A DNA stretch of 64,000 nt, from contig OY979716.1 in assembly GCA_963855995.1 (NCBI GenBank), forward strand, positions 37,247,390 through 37,311,389, written 5' to 3'. Both the position numbers and the translations under genes were made by a program. Under the pieces are notes generated by a model. The model was not told the DNA's origin. It did not search any database and saw only the letters and a list, made by a program, of their open reading frames with translations. The stretch is from Muricea muricata. Lineage: Eukaryota > Cnidaria > Anthozoa > Malacalcyonacea > Plexauridae. Shown here one piece after another: positions 10,881 to 22,327 of this stretch. Every line of letters starts with the position of its first letter. The first letter of the stretch is position 1.

Positions 10881-12887
10881 ATGCAGTAGAGGTACCATAT
10901 GTCAAAATATTTTAATGACAATATGGCTGTTCTAATTTGCATGTACATTATTATGTTAATACATAAACTTGTTAAGGTGCAAGGCCCTTTACTAGTTTAC
11001 TGATGAACAAAAGAACATGGAGGATGAAGCATTGCACCTTAGTACTGTTTAATCGGTAAGGCTATCTGTCTGGAATTACTAGTTTTGTAATTATATATAC
11101 CTTGCAAGGTACAGCATCATACAAACACTATACTGAATGAACAGTGAAAAGTTACTAAAAGAAACAAAAAATGTATTCTGATATTTTGATACAACTATAT
11201 ATTATCGCACTGAAACCTGTACAAATTTATTGCCAATGAACACAGAAATTCCATTTAAATCTGAGTAAGATGGTGCATTTGACTTTTGACTAAAAGACAA
11301 CATGAGTTTTTTGCAACAATGCAGCAATAGACATTGCAAAAATAATTAAACTTGTTTGGGCTGGGAGCCTCGTTCCGATGAATGGTGAGTCAATCCATTT
11401 TGGTCTTGATCATAGATATAGGAGACCTAGATTGCTGACGAATACCTAGGGTGCGTGACCCCAATAGAAAAATCCAAGATGGCGTCGCAACCGAGCAAAA
11501 AAATTAGGAATAGTATTACAAAAAACAGGTTTTTCAGCTTTTTTATCATTACTCTGCTGCAAATCACGTTCAACTGGACTTTTTTGAAAATAAATCACTA
11601 TTGCGGAGGCTTTGAACCTGAAATGAGACGAGTGGGCTACATACTTGCAAAATTATTGTTTGCTGAAGATCTGAAGATATCATGGGTTAATTTCCTCAGT
11701 ATCAGCAGCTACGCCGGCTATTATAACTGCACATCCACCCCAGCTAGAAGGTAGAATTTAGTTTGTTTGCTGGATACAGTTTTTATAAATTTATGAAAAA
11801 TGACTGTTTGTGCAGAATTTGCTGACAAAGTAGCACAAATGTAACAACATGATTTAAATAAGTATGAAAGAAACCCATGTTTCTAATGGTTTTCTATTGA
11901 TTTGTGATTATTGATATCAATACATATAATCTGTGTAAATCTGAGCAGCTAAGCATAGCGTTAAAGACTCATACTATTATTAAAGTGTAGGTGTACATGC
12001 ATGGGGCTTGATAACATGCATGAATCAAATTAACATTTAATATACTTGAAGCAAAGATCTGTTAAAATGACCAGGTTTTGTGTCATCAAAACCCAGAAAG
12101 TCTCTGGTATTATAAATTATAGATGCACAGCTCAATAAAGTTCAAAATACAAATTGCTGGTTGCCAATGCGATTTTGATTTTACTCAAAATCAATTACAA
12201 TATTGAAATTTGCACATTAAAATCTCACCATTTGTCAACAAGCTGTGCCTGTGACAAATGTGTTGCAAAGATGAAAACAAGTTGTGAAATACTGTGATTT
12301 TATAAAGCTCCTGCAAGCTTGTTAAAAGTGGCGGATCTAGCATTAGTCAAGCGACTAACGTAACAAAATCTGCAAATAAATTACATTCAATATCTATTTA
12401 TTCTAACTTACAAAACCATTGAAGATTCACCTACTTAAATTTTATATTTAGCATAAATTGAAGCCAGATTTCTTGTTAAAATCTGAGCAAGAACGTGTTT
12501 TAAACTTTTGTTGCTCGAATTCTTCGCGTACAATATTATGCACAATTGATTTATGAATTATGATAGCCTAGGTTGAGATGAGAGAGTTTAATATCATGTT
12601 CACCTTCCCCCATAAAAACCGTCAATCGCTTAGTTGATTACCCCCTGATTGACTAAGGTGGCTGATTTTCTTCCGATTTACTTGACTAACTTCAAAGGAA
12701 ACCACTGACAGATGTTTTTGTGCTCAAATCGGCTAAAGTTAGTCAAAACCGTGCTGCGTGATTGGTCAACTCAACTCTTGACTTGCGCCCCATAATGCTA
12801 CATGTTCACGTTCTAATGTTTTTGACTAACTTGAGCACGAAATGCAGCGGTCAGTGAATTGAAAAGCGTGCTCATTTATGACCGATT
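10881..12887. other. non-coding spacer
   Basis: About 2 kb with only short open frames. The longest (11455-11754, plus) contains the AAGATGGCG motif often seen at the edge of cnidarian transposons, but gives no recognisable protein. No terminal inverted repeat for the P-like element could be picked out by eye. Confidence 0.4.
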
Positions 12888-13024
12888 ATGGCTTCTTCAA
12901 GCATGTTAGATCGTGTGTTGTCAGCTCTATCTAGCGATAACAGGGAGGTTTTAGGACAAATCTATAGCGATTATCTGCCACAGCACCTTAAAGCACAGAG
13001 GAACATAGCCCACATGGCTTTAAG
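12888..13024 (+). CDS. candidate first exon, unknown protein
   Basis: ATG at 12888 opens a 137-nt frame (45 codons plus 2 nt) that begins MASSSMLDRVLSALSSDNRE and ends at a consensus donor GTAAGA. The peptide looks like an ordinary helical N-terminus. Its phase does not fit the next possible exon at 13171, so I cannot attach it to the hAT fragment. Confidence 0.3.
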
Positions 13025-13170
13025 GTAAGAGAACAAAAGTTTTACAGTTGCAGATAGTACAATGTAGATACCCTCGACAAAAAAATTATATTATATAACG
13101 TGTTAAACTACTGTGCTACTTTACATATTGCGCATATTAAAATGTTTTATTAAATATTCATATATGCAAG

Positions 13171-13560
13171 CCAGAGCCATTGACATAATGGATGGCATTC
13201 ATTTAATTGATACATTAAAGAACCTGGGCATTACTACGAGAAATGAGGTTGATTTGTTCCATGATTGTTGGTACACTGAAGCCGTGGCATTAGCAGACAA
13301 AGTTTAAATTGAAGAAAAAATACCAAGGTGTGCTTTAAAACAAAAGCGTCTACTCTTAAATCTTGACCACCTAAATCTTGATTTGAGAACAATGTTTGAT
13401 TTCAGCACTATTAACAGTTATTATGGTTTGAGTATTGTTCCTTCTAAAATGATTTCCATGTTAACTGCTTCTGGTTTCCAAGATTGGAAAGAGAAGTTTA
13501 AAATCTTTATTAAATTCTATGAAGATGATCTTCCTAATCCATTAGCTTTTGATGGTGAGT
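13171..13560 (+). pseudogene. hAT-type (P52rIPK/THAP12-like) transposase fragment
   Basis: After an AG at 13169-13170 the frame reads FHDCWYTEAVALADKV, a stop, then IEEKIPRCALKQK and, further on, DFSTINSYYGLSIVPSKM and FYEDDLPNP. This matches the region before the C-terminal dimerisation domain of hAT-like proteins related to the 52-kDa repressor family (the PR.a.RQ motif followed by YY...P). One in-frame stop and an internal deletion are visible, and the homology ends near 13560 at the junction with the next element. The dimerisation domain itself is absent. Confidence 0.65.
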
Positions 13561-14899
13561 TAATTTGCGACATTAGCCCTGAAAAACATGTGTAGTTCCC
13601 TCGGGTGTCACGTAGTACAAAATGTAAACATTGCGGACATCGAATTGTGAGATCAACATGGTTGCCAACAAACGTTGTGCTTGGGGTACTCGTAAGAACG
13701 ACTCCAGATATCCCGAACTTTGGACAAGAAATAAAAAAGATCCTGTCTTTTCTTTACACTTTCCTACACCAAAGAGATCACTTAAGAAGAGGAATCGGTG
13801 GATTAGATCATGCCATCAGGGCGACGGTTTTCAAGGCAAGAAAGATCACTATATTTGCAGTCTTCATTTTGTTGGTGAAAACAGGCCAACCCAGGAGTAC
13901 CCCGACCCAATATCTGCTATAACAAGCAAGGCAAATGTAAGTTAATTTGTAATTTGAATTTTTTATTTATTTGTTGTATGGTTTGAAGCACATTAAAGCA
14001 TATCAACACCAATGTATTCAATAGGTTGAATGTTTGCATCGTAAAAGAAAGCCACCGAAAATGCGAGTTGGAAATCAAGGTGTGAAATCAAAGAGGCCAT
14101 GTATAACGAAAACCGACACAGCATACTCACTGCTAGATTTTCACTTATCTCTTGTTATTAAAACAGAATCCGAGGAATTAGCAGCTCAGGCTTTTTTAGA
14201 TTTGGAGGGTTCCTGTCATGCAAATACCATGCAAAATGCAGATAACACAATCGACAATGAGAACAGTGATATGCAAGAATGCAATGTTGATACAACAGTC
14301 GTTTCAAGAGCTGCAGACACAGAAAATAAGTGTGAGGAAGTTGCAACACAGGTAAGTACTCAAGTTGTGTGTATTAAAAAAAGAATCGATTAAAATCAGA
14401 AATTTTACTTTTTGACACATGTGTCTTTTATAGACAAAAGTGTGTTTAAAAGATATGGCAGAATACAATGACTTCATGCTTCAGAATAGACAAGCATTAC
14501 TGCGATACCTGTTTGCTTCTATAGTTGAAAACCCAGAACAAACTAACCACTACACAGGTTTGTTTTAAGTTTTTTCTTAACAATGAAATGGACAGTACCT
14601 TGGTGTGAGAGAGGTGAAAGGAGTGTAGAGAGGCGGGGGTGGCTTGTATTTTTTTCGATAAAATTGATAACATATAATTTTGAAAAGGTGAGATCATTTC
14701 AACTTTATTTGTATTTGAAAGGTTTGTCAAAAGAATGTGTGGATGTGCTGTTCGAATTTTTGAAAATTAAGGCTAAAAGTCTTAGAACGTGGAATAGTGT
14801 AGCTAGAATGAAAAAAGAGAAGCAATTGAAGAAAAAAATGTCAAAACAGTACTTAAAGGCACCAATCCATTTACCATTTAAAAATACAGTATGCCTTAA

Positions 14900-15645
14900 A
14901 GGTAGGTTACAGTCGCTTCTGGGCATGTGCAATAGGTTTGTTATGAGGAGTCTCCTCATAACAACTTTCCAGTCCCATGGCGTAAATGAAAACACACGCG
15001 GCTGTTTGAATCGTTCTCTGTTGTATTGCAAGGAGTGATGGCGCATCAAGTCCTGGCATAAAAATTGTTGCTTTGAGAGTTTCAAGATCAAACAATTAAT
15101 ATTTTATTCTGGAAACGCGGCAAATTGCGTCGCCTAAAGTTTTAATTATTCGCGTTTAGTAGCTTTTGCTTCAGATGCTGTGGGTTTCGTTCGAGACTTC
15201 GAGACACACTACAGAATATTATTCATGAGTCACGACAGGCTCAGTCATGCGATGTGGTAAGAAATATATTGTATTACTTTTACATAATAAGGAAATGTTA
15301 AGCTAGTTACGCTAGCTGAGTTCTACTAGTAATATTCAGGATGTATTTGGAAGTTGACAAGTATGTTTAAAACATGAAACAGTGTAGAGAGGAACCTTAC
15401 ATGCAATCACAATTTTGGCAGCCAGAACCAATTTTATCAAAACAAAATCACGATACTGTATATCACTCAATGAGTATATTGTGGATATGATCTGTAACAT
15501 AGCTAGCAACACATAGAAGATATTACACGGTGCATGGCACGAAGATATTATTTATGAGTGTACAAGGTGTGAAATAAATTATACATTTTATATACGCCCT
15601 GTAGAATATGCAATTAAATTGTCGTATTCTCGATTCCAGACTTAT
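14900..15645 (+). repeat. left arm of the foldback element
   Basis: It is inverted relative to the right arm at 16455-17419, and similarity by eye is near 90 percent. On the minus strand (15095-14907) it contains a 62-codon open frame starting MFDLETLKATIF, which is also present in the other arm. Confidence 0.85.
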
Positions 15646-16454
15646 ATATCATGATGAGGATACATTAACTGGTAGCGAATGTGTTGTTGGCGAAGACACA
15701 GACATGCACAGTAATGAAAGCAAAAACTCATATGAAAAATTCATAAACATTTATTTGATTTTTACTATACAAAATTAGTTTACAAAATGGAATTGATAAG
15801 CATTTAGAACTGTAGCCTGTGTATGTGTATATAAACGTTCATAGGATGTATAGAAGGTCTACGATTGGTACAATGATATTAGATAACACTTGTGTTATAA
15901 TTCAATGAATGAAGCTACTACATGTAAGTTTCGGAATAAGTAAAATAATAAAATTATCCAGGTGCAAATACGTGAAAATGCTGCCAGGATTTTTTACATA
16001 ATTGGGCGGTTTGCACACGTGTATTTTGTTGTGATTCAGCAGAAGAGAAAATGAGCGACAATTACTGTACGTCAAACATCAGGCTAAATTCTTGATCAGG
16101 CAACCAAAATCACATCTATGGCGTGCACCTAGACGAGAGCATTATATCGTGTTTATACAATATAATATCACGAAGAGAGCACATATTGTGCTTATGTTGC
16201 ATTATATTGAATCTGGGATTATAATATGTAGGAAAAAACTGTGTACAGTATAACAGTTTGAAATATATTCCAGGCTATTATGTTTGAAACACAAAATTAA
16301 CACTTCCAGAGACATCAACTCCTAAGAACACCGACAATTTTAATACCGGATATTCACACTCGCAATTTTCGCATCTTGCTTCGTGGCTTTGAATTCTCTC
16401 ACTACTTTGAATTTGTTTGGGAAACGGATTGTAAAAATTACTATAGAGTTAATG

Positions 16455-17419
16455 GATCGAGAATATGACAATTTAATCGCATATTATACAGAGCGCATAT
16501 AAAATGTATAATTTATTTCACACTTTGCACAAGTAGTTGAAGCCTGCACTCAATATCTATGTAAGCCATCGGATAAGCTCATTTATTATACGGTTATGGC
16601 TTTATGTTTCACTGTAAACTAAAACACTCGTATCTCCCATATTTTCACTAGTGAAGACATGAAAAAATATGTAACGCTTGAAAAACGCCTGTCTTTTCCC
16701 CTGGGATTTATTTGTTCTCTGTTCGCTTGTTCCAACCTGAATGTGTTTTCACCACTCGTAAATAATATCTTTGCGCCATGCATCGTGTAATATCCTCTAT
16801 GTATTGCTAGCTATGTTGTAGATCATATCCACCAAATACTTATTGATGTACAGTATCGTGATTTTGCCTTGATAAAATTGGTTCTCTGCCAAAATTGTGA
16901 TTGCATGTAAGGTTCCTTCTCTACATTGTTTCATGTTTTAAACATACTTGTCAACTTCTAAATACATCTTGAATATTATTAGTAGAACTCAGCTAGCATA
17001 ACTAGCTTAACATTTTCCCCTTATTATGTAAAAGTAATACCATATATTTCTTACCACTTTGCATGACAGAGCCTGTGAGCATGTCGTGACTCGTGAATAT
17101 TCTGTAGTGCGACTCGAAGTCTCGAACGAAAGCCACAGCATCTGAAGCAAAAGCTACTAAATGCAAATAATTAAACCTTTAGGCGACGCGATTTGCCGCG
17201 TTTCCAGAATACAATATTAATTGTTTGACCTTGAAACTCTCAAAGCAACAATTTTTATGCCAGGACTTGATGCGCCATCGCTCCTTGCAATACAACAGGG
17301 AACGATTCAAACGGCCGCACGTGTTTTCAGTTACGCCATTGAACTAGACACTTGTTATGAGGAGGCTCCTCATAACAAACCTATCATCGCACATGCGCAG
17401 AAGCGACTGTAACCTACCT
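16455..17419 (-). repeat. right arm of the foldback element
   Basis: Reverse complement of the left arm with a ~220-bp insertion at about 16531-16750. The same 62-63 codon frame is open here on the plus strand (17221-17412). A TATA/AATATA-rich loop separates it from the left arm. Confidence 0.85.
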
Positions 17420-18289
17420 TTAAATGGTATTGTAATATCAATTTGTTAATCTGACATATTGCATTTCAATATAGCAAAAGATGACTCATTCTAAACTAAC
17501 AATAAAGGAGCAGTTCATATTAACATTGGTACGTTTACGACGCTTTCCTTCATTAGCAATGTTGTCTGCATTGTTTGGCATCTCAACAGCTCTTGTAAGT
17601 AGAATTTCTATTACATGGGTTCTATTCATGGTAAAAGAGTTTAACTTTTTACTGAGTTTTGTAACTCTTAAAGAAATGGAAGGATTGAAATGCCCAAAAG
17701 TATACAAAGATATATGTATGAGAAGCTGAGAGCGATCATAGACTGTACTGAGTTCCAAATTGAGAAGCCATCATTACCTTCCAGTCAACGTCGTACATAC
17801 AGCAGTTACAAATCACACAACACATTCAAATTATTGGTTTCACTTTCGCCCATTTGTCATTCCAATTTTTTGTCAAAATTGTACACTGGCTGTATAAGTG
17901 ACAAAGAAATGGTGCAAGCAAGTGGTTTCCTTGACCTACTCCAACCTGGGGATTGTGTGATGGCAGATAAAGGATTCAATATCCAAGACCTGCTTGCTCT
18001 CCATGATGTACGCCTGATTGCACCACCAATTATGGCTAAGAATAAGGTGTCTGCACGCGCATCAACAGCCACGAGAAGAGTTGCAAGAGCAAGGGTGCAC
18101 GTAGAACGTATGATAAGAAAACTAAAATGTTATAAGATTTTAAGGGGTATTATACATTTGTCACTAAAAGTTTTTATCACATCAATAGTGAATGTTTGTG
18201 CTGCCTTAGTAAACATGCAGCCAAGTCTAATCAGATTTGAGAGTAATGGACATTTCTGAAGTTATGAATCTGAAAAAGTGCACCCCAAT

Positions 18290-18385
18290 AGTAGGTTTCA
18301 CGATACCGGCGGCCATGTTCCAAATAGGGCAAGGTAACTCAGAGGGACTGGGGCGAATAGGGTAATTCTATAGAAACAATATGGA
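18290..18385 (+). repeat. left ~96-bp terminal inverted repeat
   Basis: It pairs with 22231-22327 at about 85-90 percent by eye, including AACTCAGAGGGACTGGGG and CTATAGAAACAATATGGA. The start codon of the YqaJ gene (18381) falls at its inner end, so the repeat probably also serves as the promoter and 5' leader. Confidence 0.85.
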
Positions 18386-20359
18386 GGACGAGCAGTACAA
18401 GTTCGAAGATTTTCTACATTTAACTTTAACATCTTTGCAAGATTTTCTGGCTTTGGGAGGTCTAAGTAAATCGGGAAATAAAGCAGTTCTTGTAGCACGA
18501 GCTTTCGGTGCTTATGAGCTGAATGCTCCCATAAAATTCACACAAGAACAGATTTCGAATGAACTTAAAGAGGAATATAAGAGAAGGCTGAAAAACGCGG
18601 GAAATGCACCCGATCCGAGGGAAGTACCCAGTGAAATGTGGAAAGATGACGTTATATCATGGCCAGATGAAGGCAAATTGTTTTCATTTATTTTGAAAAA
18701 TAAGGCTGTTGACACGGATTATATTGGCAAGTACAAAGACCAAAAGGCTTACAGTTTTTATGAAAGTGGCTTTGTTGGATGCTTGTACTATTACCAAGTT
18801 CCACAATCTAAGATGACATTTTTCAAAGCGGATGTAACCCCTTCAACCAAGGTGAGAGATGATCCACATAAGGTATGGATTCTTTTTAACATAGACAAAA
18901 TGAAAGAGGTGTGTGAAATTTTAACGACATGGTGTACATGTGTTGCTGGCACAAGTCTTTGCTGCAATCACATCATTGCAATTTTGTATAAACTGAATTA
19001 TGCTTAAAAAAAAGAATACTCCAACCCCATATGCACCAGCATTCCCAAAGGTTGGAACAAAGGAACAAGAAGAGAAATCAAACCAATGCGTGTTACTGAA
19101 CTGTTTATTAGAAATGATAGCTGTGCAAGAAGTGAAAAAAGACAAGAAGTCCTCTTAACTCTGAAGCAAAACAAATGTTTGACCCAAGACATCCTACACA
19201 TCGACAACTGACTGATGACCGTGTTTCAGAGTTGTACCGGGGAATAAAGTGTTGTCTTCCAAATGCCAGTGTATTGTACTCAGTTGATGAGAGTATGTCA
19301 CCTGCAATTCCTTTATCATTAGGTGAGGCAGCCTCTTCATTTATGTCACAACCAGGATATTCTGAGAGACCAGAAAATGAATTGGCTGCTCCATTTTTGG
19401 AGTACATTCAATTAACTGAAGCACAAAAGCAAAAAATTGAAGAGGATACAAGAGACCAAAGTATGTGCACTACCTGGAAAGACCAGAGACTTGGTAGAAT
19501 TACAGCCTCTGTGGTACATGAAGTGATGACGAAAACAGATACAATTATCAAAAGAAAACGAGAGGGATCAAGTGCAAAGTATACCCCACTTGTCAACAGA
19601 ATTGTTAATGGTAGTCAAGTAATTAATAACGAAGCTATTAAATGGGGTAATACCCATGAAAAAGATGCCATCAAAACATTCATGGCTCAAGAAGCATTCA
19701 AACATGATGGTGGTCTAAATAATGTTAGAAAATGTGGATTGACTGTCAAGGTCGACGAGCCATTTTTAGGTGCCTCTCCAGATGGCTTGTTTAGTTGCAA
19801 ATGTTGTGGCACTGCTGTTTTAGAGTGCAAATGTCCCTACAGCATCAGAAATTCAAAAATACAAGATGTGCACAAAAATGTGGATTTCTTGGAAATGATT
19901 GATGGTTCTCTAAGGCTAAGAAGATCTCACAAGTATTATTCACAAATAATAATGCAAATAGCAATGTGCTGCACTACTCATGGATATTTTATTATCTGGA
20001 CAATAAACGACTTTTTTGTTGAAAGAATTAATTATGATAGAGATATCTGGAACAAGCTGCACATCAATGCTTCATTCTTTTTTAAGAGTTACGTCTTGCC
20101 AGTACTTCTTGGACAAAAAGATCTGTGTTTTTGCCCTAACTGCAGTAAAGTAGTCCTTGAGGGTGATGAAATTGAAAGTTCAAATGAGCATTCAGTTTGC
20201 TGTGATGACTGTGACACTTGGTGGCATTGGAAATGTGCAAACATAACATCACAAGAACAAGTCAATGGTGTTTATGTTTGTCCTGGATGTATTTTGCATA
20301 TATCACAGTCCTGTGATGGCGATTTCAGTGATGTACACACGATACACAGAGCCAAATAG
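18381..20359 (+). CDS. SAP-SWIM-YqaJ nuclease-PHD protein of the ISL2EU-like element (two frame breaks)
   Basis: Domain order: a SAP-like helix-extended-helix at the N-terminus (LTSLQDFLALGGLSKSGNKA), a SWIM zinc finger near 18930-18995 (CTCVAG...CCNH), and a YqaJ/lambda-exonuclease-type nuclease at about 19490-20050. The nuclease shows RITAS, WGNTHEKDAI (Glu), FLGASPDGL (Asp), LECKCPY (Glu-x-Lys) and YYSQIIMQIAMC (Gln). A C-terminal PHD finger follows (CPNC...CDDCDTWWHWKCANI...CPGC). The frame breaks twice: a stop at the poly-A run near 19006, with coding sequence continuing as PMRVTELFIRNDS in the same frame, and a shift near 19175. YqaJ enzymes resect DNA ends; here it may process transposon ends or aid element replication, which is inference. 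Length with repairs would be ~660 residues. Confidence 0.85.
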
Positions 20360-20494
20360 AAATCAAATAATTATACAGTAATACATGTATATATGGATTT
20401 GTTTTTAGTTTCTTTAGGTAAATGTTGTATTAGTTATTGTTTAAAAGTTCTTAAAATATCAATGCTCAATATCAATGCTGACTAAACATAACTG

Positions 20495-20767
20495 CAGGGG
20501 TGGCAAAAACCAAAATTTTTTGGGGGGGATACATGGAAGCAAATCATGAGTGAGTGGCTAGCTTACGATACACGGTATCTCACTGGCCCACGAAAGATAA
20601 ATAATAAAAATGAAAAACACAGGAATAAATTCCTATTTCAAGAAGAACCTAAGGAAACCTATTCCATAATGAAATAGAATAGTAAAGTGTCAAGACACAA
20701 ATGTTGTGGGGAAGCCCCCCTCATAAAATTTTGGTGGGGCCATGTATCCCCTGTTTTGCTGCCTCTG
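20495..20767. mobile_element. possible hAT-like MITE between the two ISL2EU genes
   Basis: The left end CAGGGGTGGCAAAA and right end TTTTGCTGCCTCTG are imperfect inverted repeats of about 14 bp, extended by inverted GGGGGGATACATGG / CCATGTATCCCC. A CAGRGG...CCYCTG end is typical of hAT elements. I could not find a convincing 8-bp target duplication, so the boundary is tentative. Confidence 0.5.
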
Positions 20768-20838
20768 AACTCTTGATAAAACTTTCACTAGCTAGATATA
20801 TTGTCTTCATGTATATTTAGAGTTGTCTCCATGTTCAT

Positions 20839-22222
20839 TCACATGACCAATGGTTCCAAAAGGTTGCACAAAGCAGCACAGACACTGAGTATGTTGTCTG
20901 CAAGTGGAATGAGAGAAACTGGCATCTCCTGTTTTAGAATTCTGAAAACTTTAATTCTCCGTATTGCTCGTTCCACGTGGATTCTAACATTGGCTATTTG
21001 GGGTGTCTCCTTGACATCTTTTGCTCGCATTTGCATTGCAGCTGCTGAACTTGGGGGAATTGCCAAATTTGCAGAAATAGCCAGCAAATCTTCCCTTATT
21101 TTAAACCCCCTGTCGGCCATGACAATGTCATATCTTTCAATGTTGTCCAAGAAACCACTGTCTCTGACAATATGTATATCAGAAGCTCTCCCACCATATA
21201 CAGGAGAAATCCATGATACAGCTCCTCTCGGAGTGATTGCTACAAGGAACTTAAGAGTATGATGGTGTTTATACTCTGACCACAAAGCAGCTGCCACATC
21301 AAGAGCTGTGGGTGTTTCAGTGTACACCTCAGTACAGTCGATGATCACTCGACAATTAGGATACATTTTCCGGAAACAATGGGAAGAGTTCTCTTGACTT
21401 GAGTCTTTGATGGCCAAACAATCAATACCCCCAATTCTTTTGACATCAATTTTATCCATGTAGTAAAGATAGATGAAACTTGTGATGGTGTTATACAAAA
21501 TCGAAATGCTAAGTCCTCAACTAGCAAACCCATTCTCAAACGCATTAGAACCAAAAGAAATTCTTGTTCAATACTTAAGTTTCTTGAGCGTCCTTTTCTT
21601 GTGGTGTAATGCTCCACATCATGTACAAGAGGTACTGGTGTTGTAGTACTGGTAGTTGCAATTTTTTCACCTTTCCAGTACTGCATATGCTTTGCTTTCT
21701 TTTCTAGCCAAGTAAATATCAATTTGAATACATCTGGCGATGGTAAACCGGTAAAAAGTTTTACATTAGCCTCAGTATTAATGTGATGAAACTTCAAAGC
21801 TATGTTTAAAGAAATCTGGGTAACATTGTCTGTACAGGAATTGTTTCCATTATTATTAAAATACAGTCGACGTCGTTTTACTTGGTTATCAGAGCAAGCT
21901 AAAACTGCTGCTTTTCTTTCATTTTTTTCCTTTTTTTTGGTGATGGATCGTTAAAATCTCGAGGGCAAAGAAACAAAGTTGGGTAAGGATTACTTATCGT
22001 TGGCTTGCCATCTTGAAAATGATTTGAACACACTCGACTATGTTTACTCCAGCTAAAATTTTCCAAACCTTTCTCCAGCTGGGCTATCCACACATCTCTT
22101 TTTTTCTCATTCTTCGGAAATGCATGGAATACAAGTTTTTCCACATGGTTTCGTTTTATATTATTTTCGTTTCTTTTATCATTGTAGCAGCCTGCAGCAC
22201 AACAACGATCATGACCTCCCAT
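20839..22222 (-). CDS. THAP + DDE_4 transposase of the ISL2EU-like element (frameshifted)
   Basis: I place the start at ATG 22222 (MGGHDRCCAAGCYND). The THAP finger is complete, with C-x4-C at the start and CSNHFQDGKP (C-x2-H) near residue 65. A poly-A run near 21930 shifts the frame. After it come a linker (VKRRRLYFNNNG), the recognition helices (FLLVLMRLRMGLLVEDLAFR) and a second frameshift near 21370. The catalytic core then shows VIIDCTEVY (Asp), DIVMADRGF (Asp) and HVERAIRRIKVF (Glu), so all three DDE residues remain. The protein ends LLEPLVM at 20839. It would bind the terminal repeats through THAP and cut at AT. It converges on the YqaJ gene, with ~480 bp between their stops. Confidence 0.85.
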
Positions 22223-22230
22223 ATCGAATT

Positions 22231-22327
22231 TCCATATTGTTTCTATAGAAATTGCTCTACTCACCCCAGTCCCTCTGAGTTACGTAGCCCTACTTGCAAG
22301 ATGGCGGCCGGTATCGTGAAACCTACT
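22231..22327 (-). repeat. right ~97-bp terminal inverted repeat
   Basis: Mirror of the left repeat. The transposase start at 22222 lies just inside it. It contains the GATGGCGGCCGG-like motif common at the ends of cnidarian DNA transposons. Confidence 0.85.

Larger units (their letters stand above)
14900..17419. mobile_element. 2.5-kb foldback element with long terminal inverted repeats and TTAA target duplication
   Basis: The left end AGGTAGGTTACAGTCGCTTC (from 14900) is matched by its reverse complement ending at 17419, and both ends are flanked by TTAA (14896-14899 and 17420-17423). The arms stay alignable for about 750 bp on the left and 960 bp on the right, the right arm holding roughly 220 extra bases. 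The middle (~15650-16450) has no gene. TTAA duplication is the piggyBac signature, though the end sequence is not a typical piggyBac one. It lies inside an exon of the THAP transposase and lacks its own transposase, so it is non-autonomous. Confidence 0.88.
13658..18259 (+). pseudogene. THAP + DDE_4 (PIF/Harbinger-type) transposase, five exons, interrupted by a foldback element
   Basis: Exon 1 (13658-13936) encodes a THAP finger ending HYICSLHFVGENRPTQEYPD. The second zinc ligand is Arg in RCAWGTRKND, so zinc binding is probably lost. Exon 2 (14025-14351), exon 3 (14434-14557) and exon 4 (from 14722) have consensus splice sites and matching phases (phase 0, phase 0, split G|GT). Exon 4 is cut at 14896-14899 by the TTAA-flanked element and resumes at 17424. 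Exon 5 (17475-18259) holds the helix-turn-helix-like FILTLVRLRRFPSLAMLSAL and the catalytic core: IIDCTEF (first Asp, ~17735), VMADKGF (second Asp, ~17958) and VHVERMIRKLK (Glu, ~18100). A small indel near 17715 shifts the frame. The DDE triad itself is preserved. It converges on and overlaps the Ulp1-like gene. Confidence 0.85.
18290..22327. mobile_element. two-gene ISL2EU-like DNA transposon
   Basis: Termini AGTAGGTTTCACGATACCGG (left) and the reverse complement (right) are flanked by AT at 18288-18289 and 22328-22329. Inside are two convergent genes: a YqaJ-nuclease protein (plus) and a THAP-DDE_4 transposase (minus). A 2-bp AT duplication, an IS5-like DDE protein and a YqaJ partner fit what I recall of the ISL2EU superfamily. 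That attribution is from memory; the ends, the duplication and the genes are seen directly. Both genes carry frameshifts, so this copy is recently dead. Confidence 0.85.

Noticed and set aside
11455..11754. 99-codon plus-strand frame with hydrophobic centre
   Set aside because: Begins at an AAGATGGCG motif common in transposon ends; no homology recognised and no splice or promoter support.
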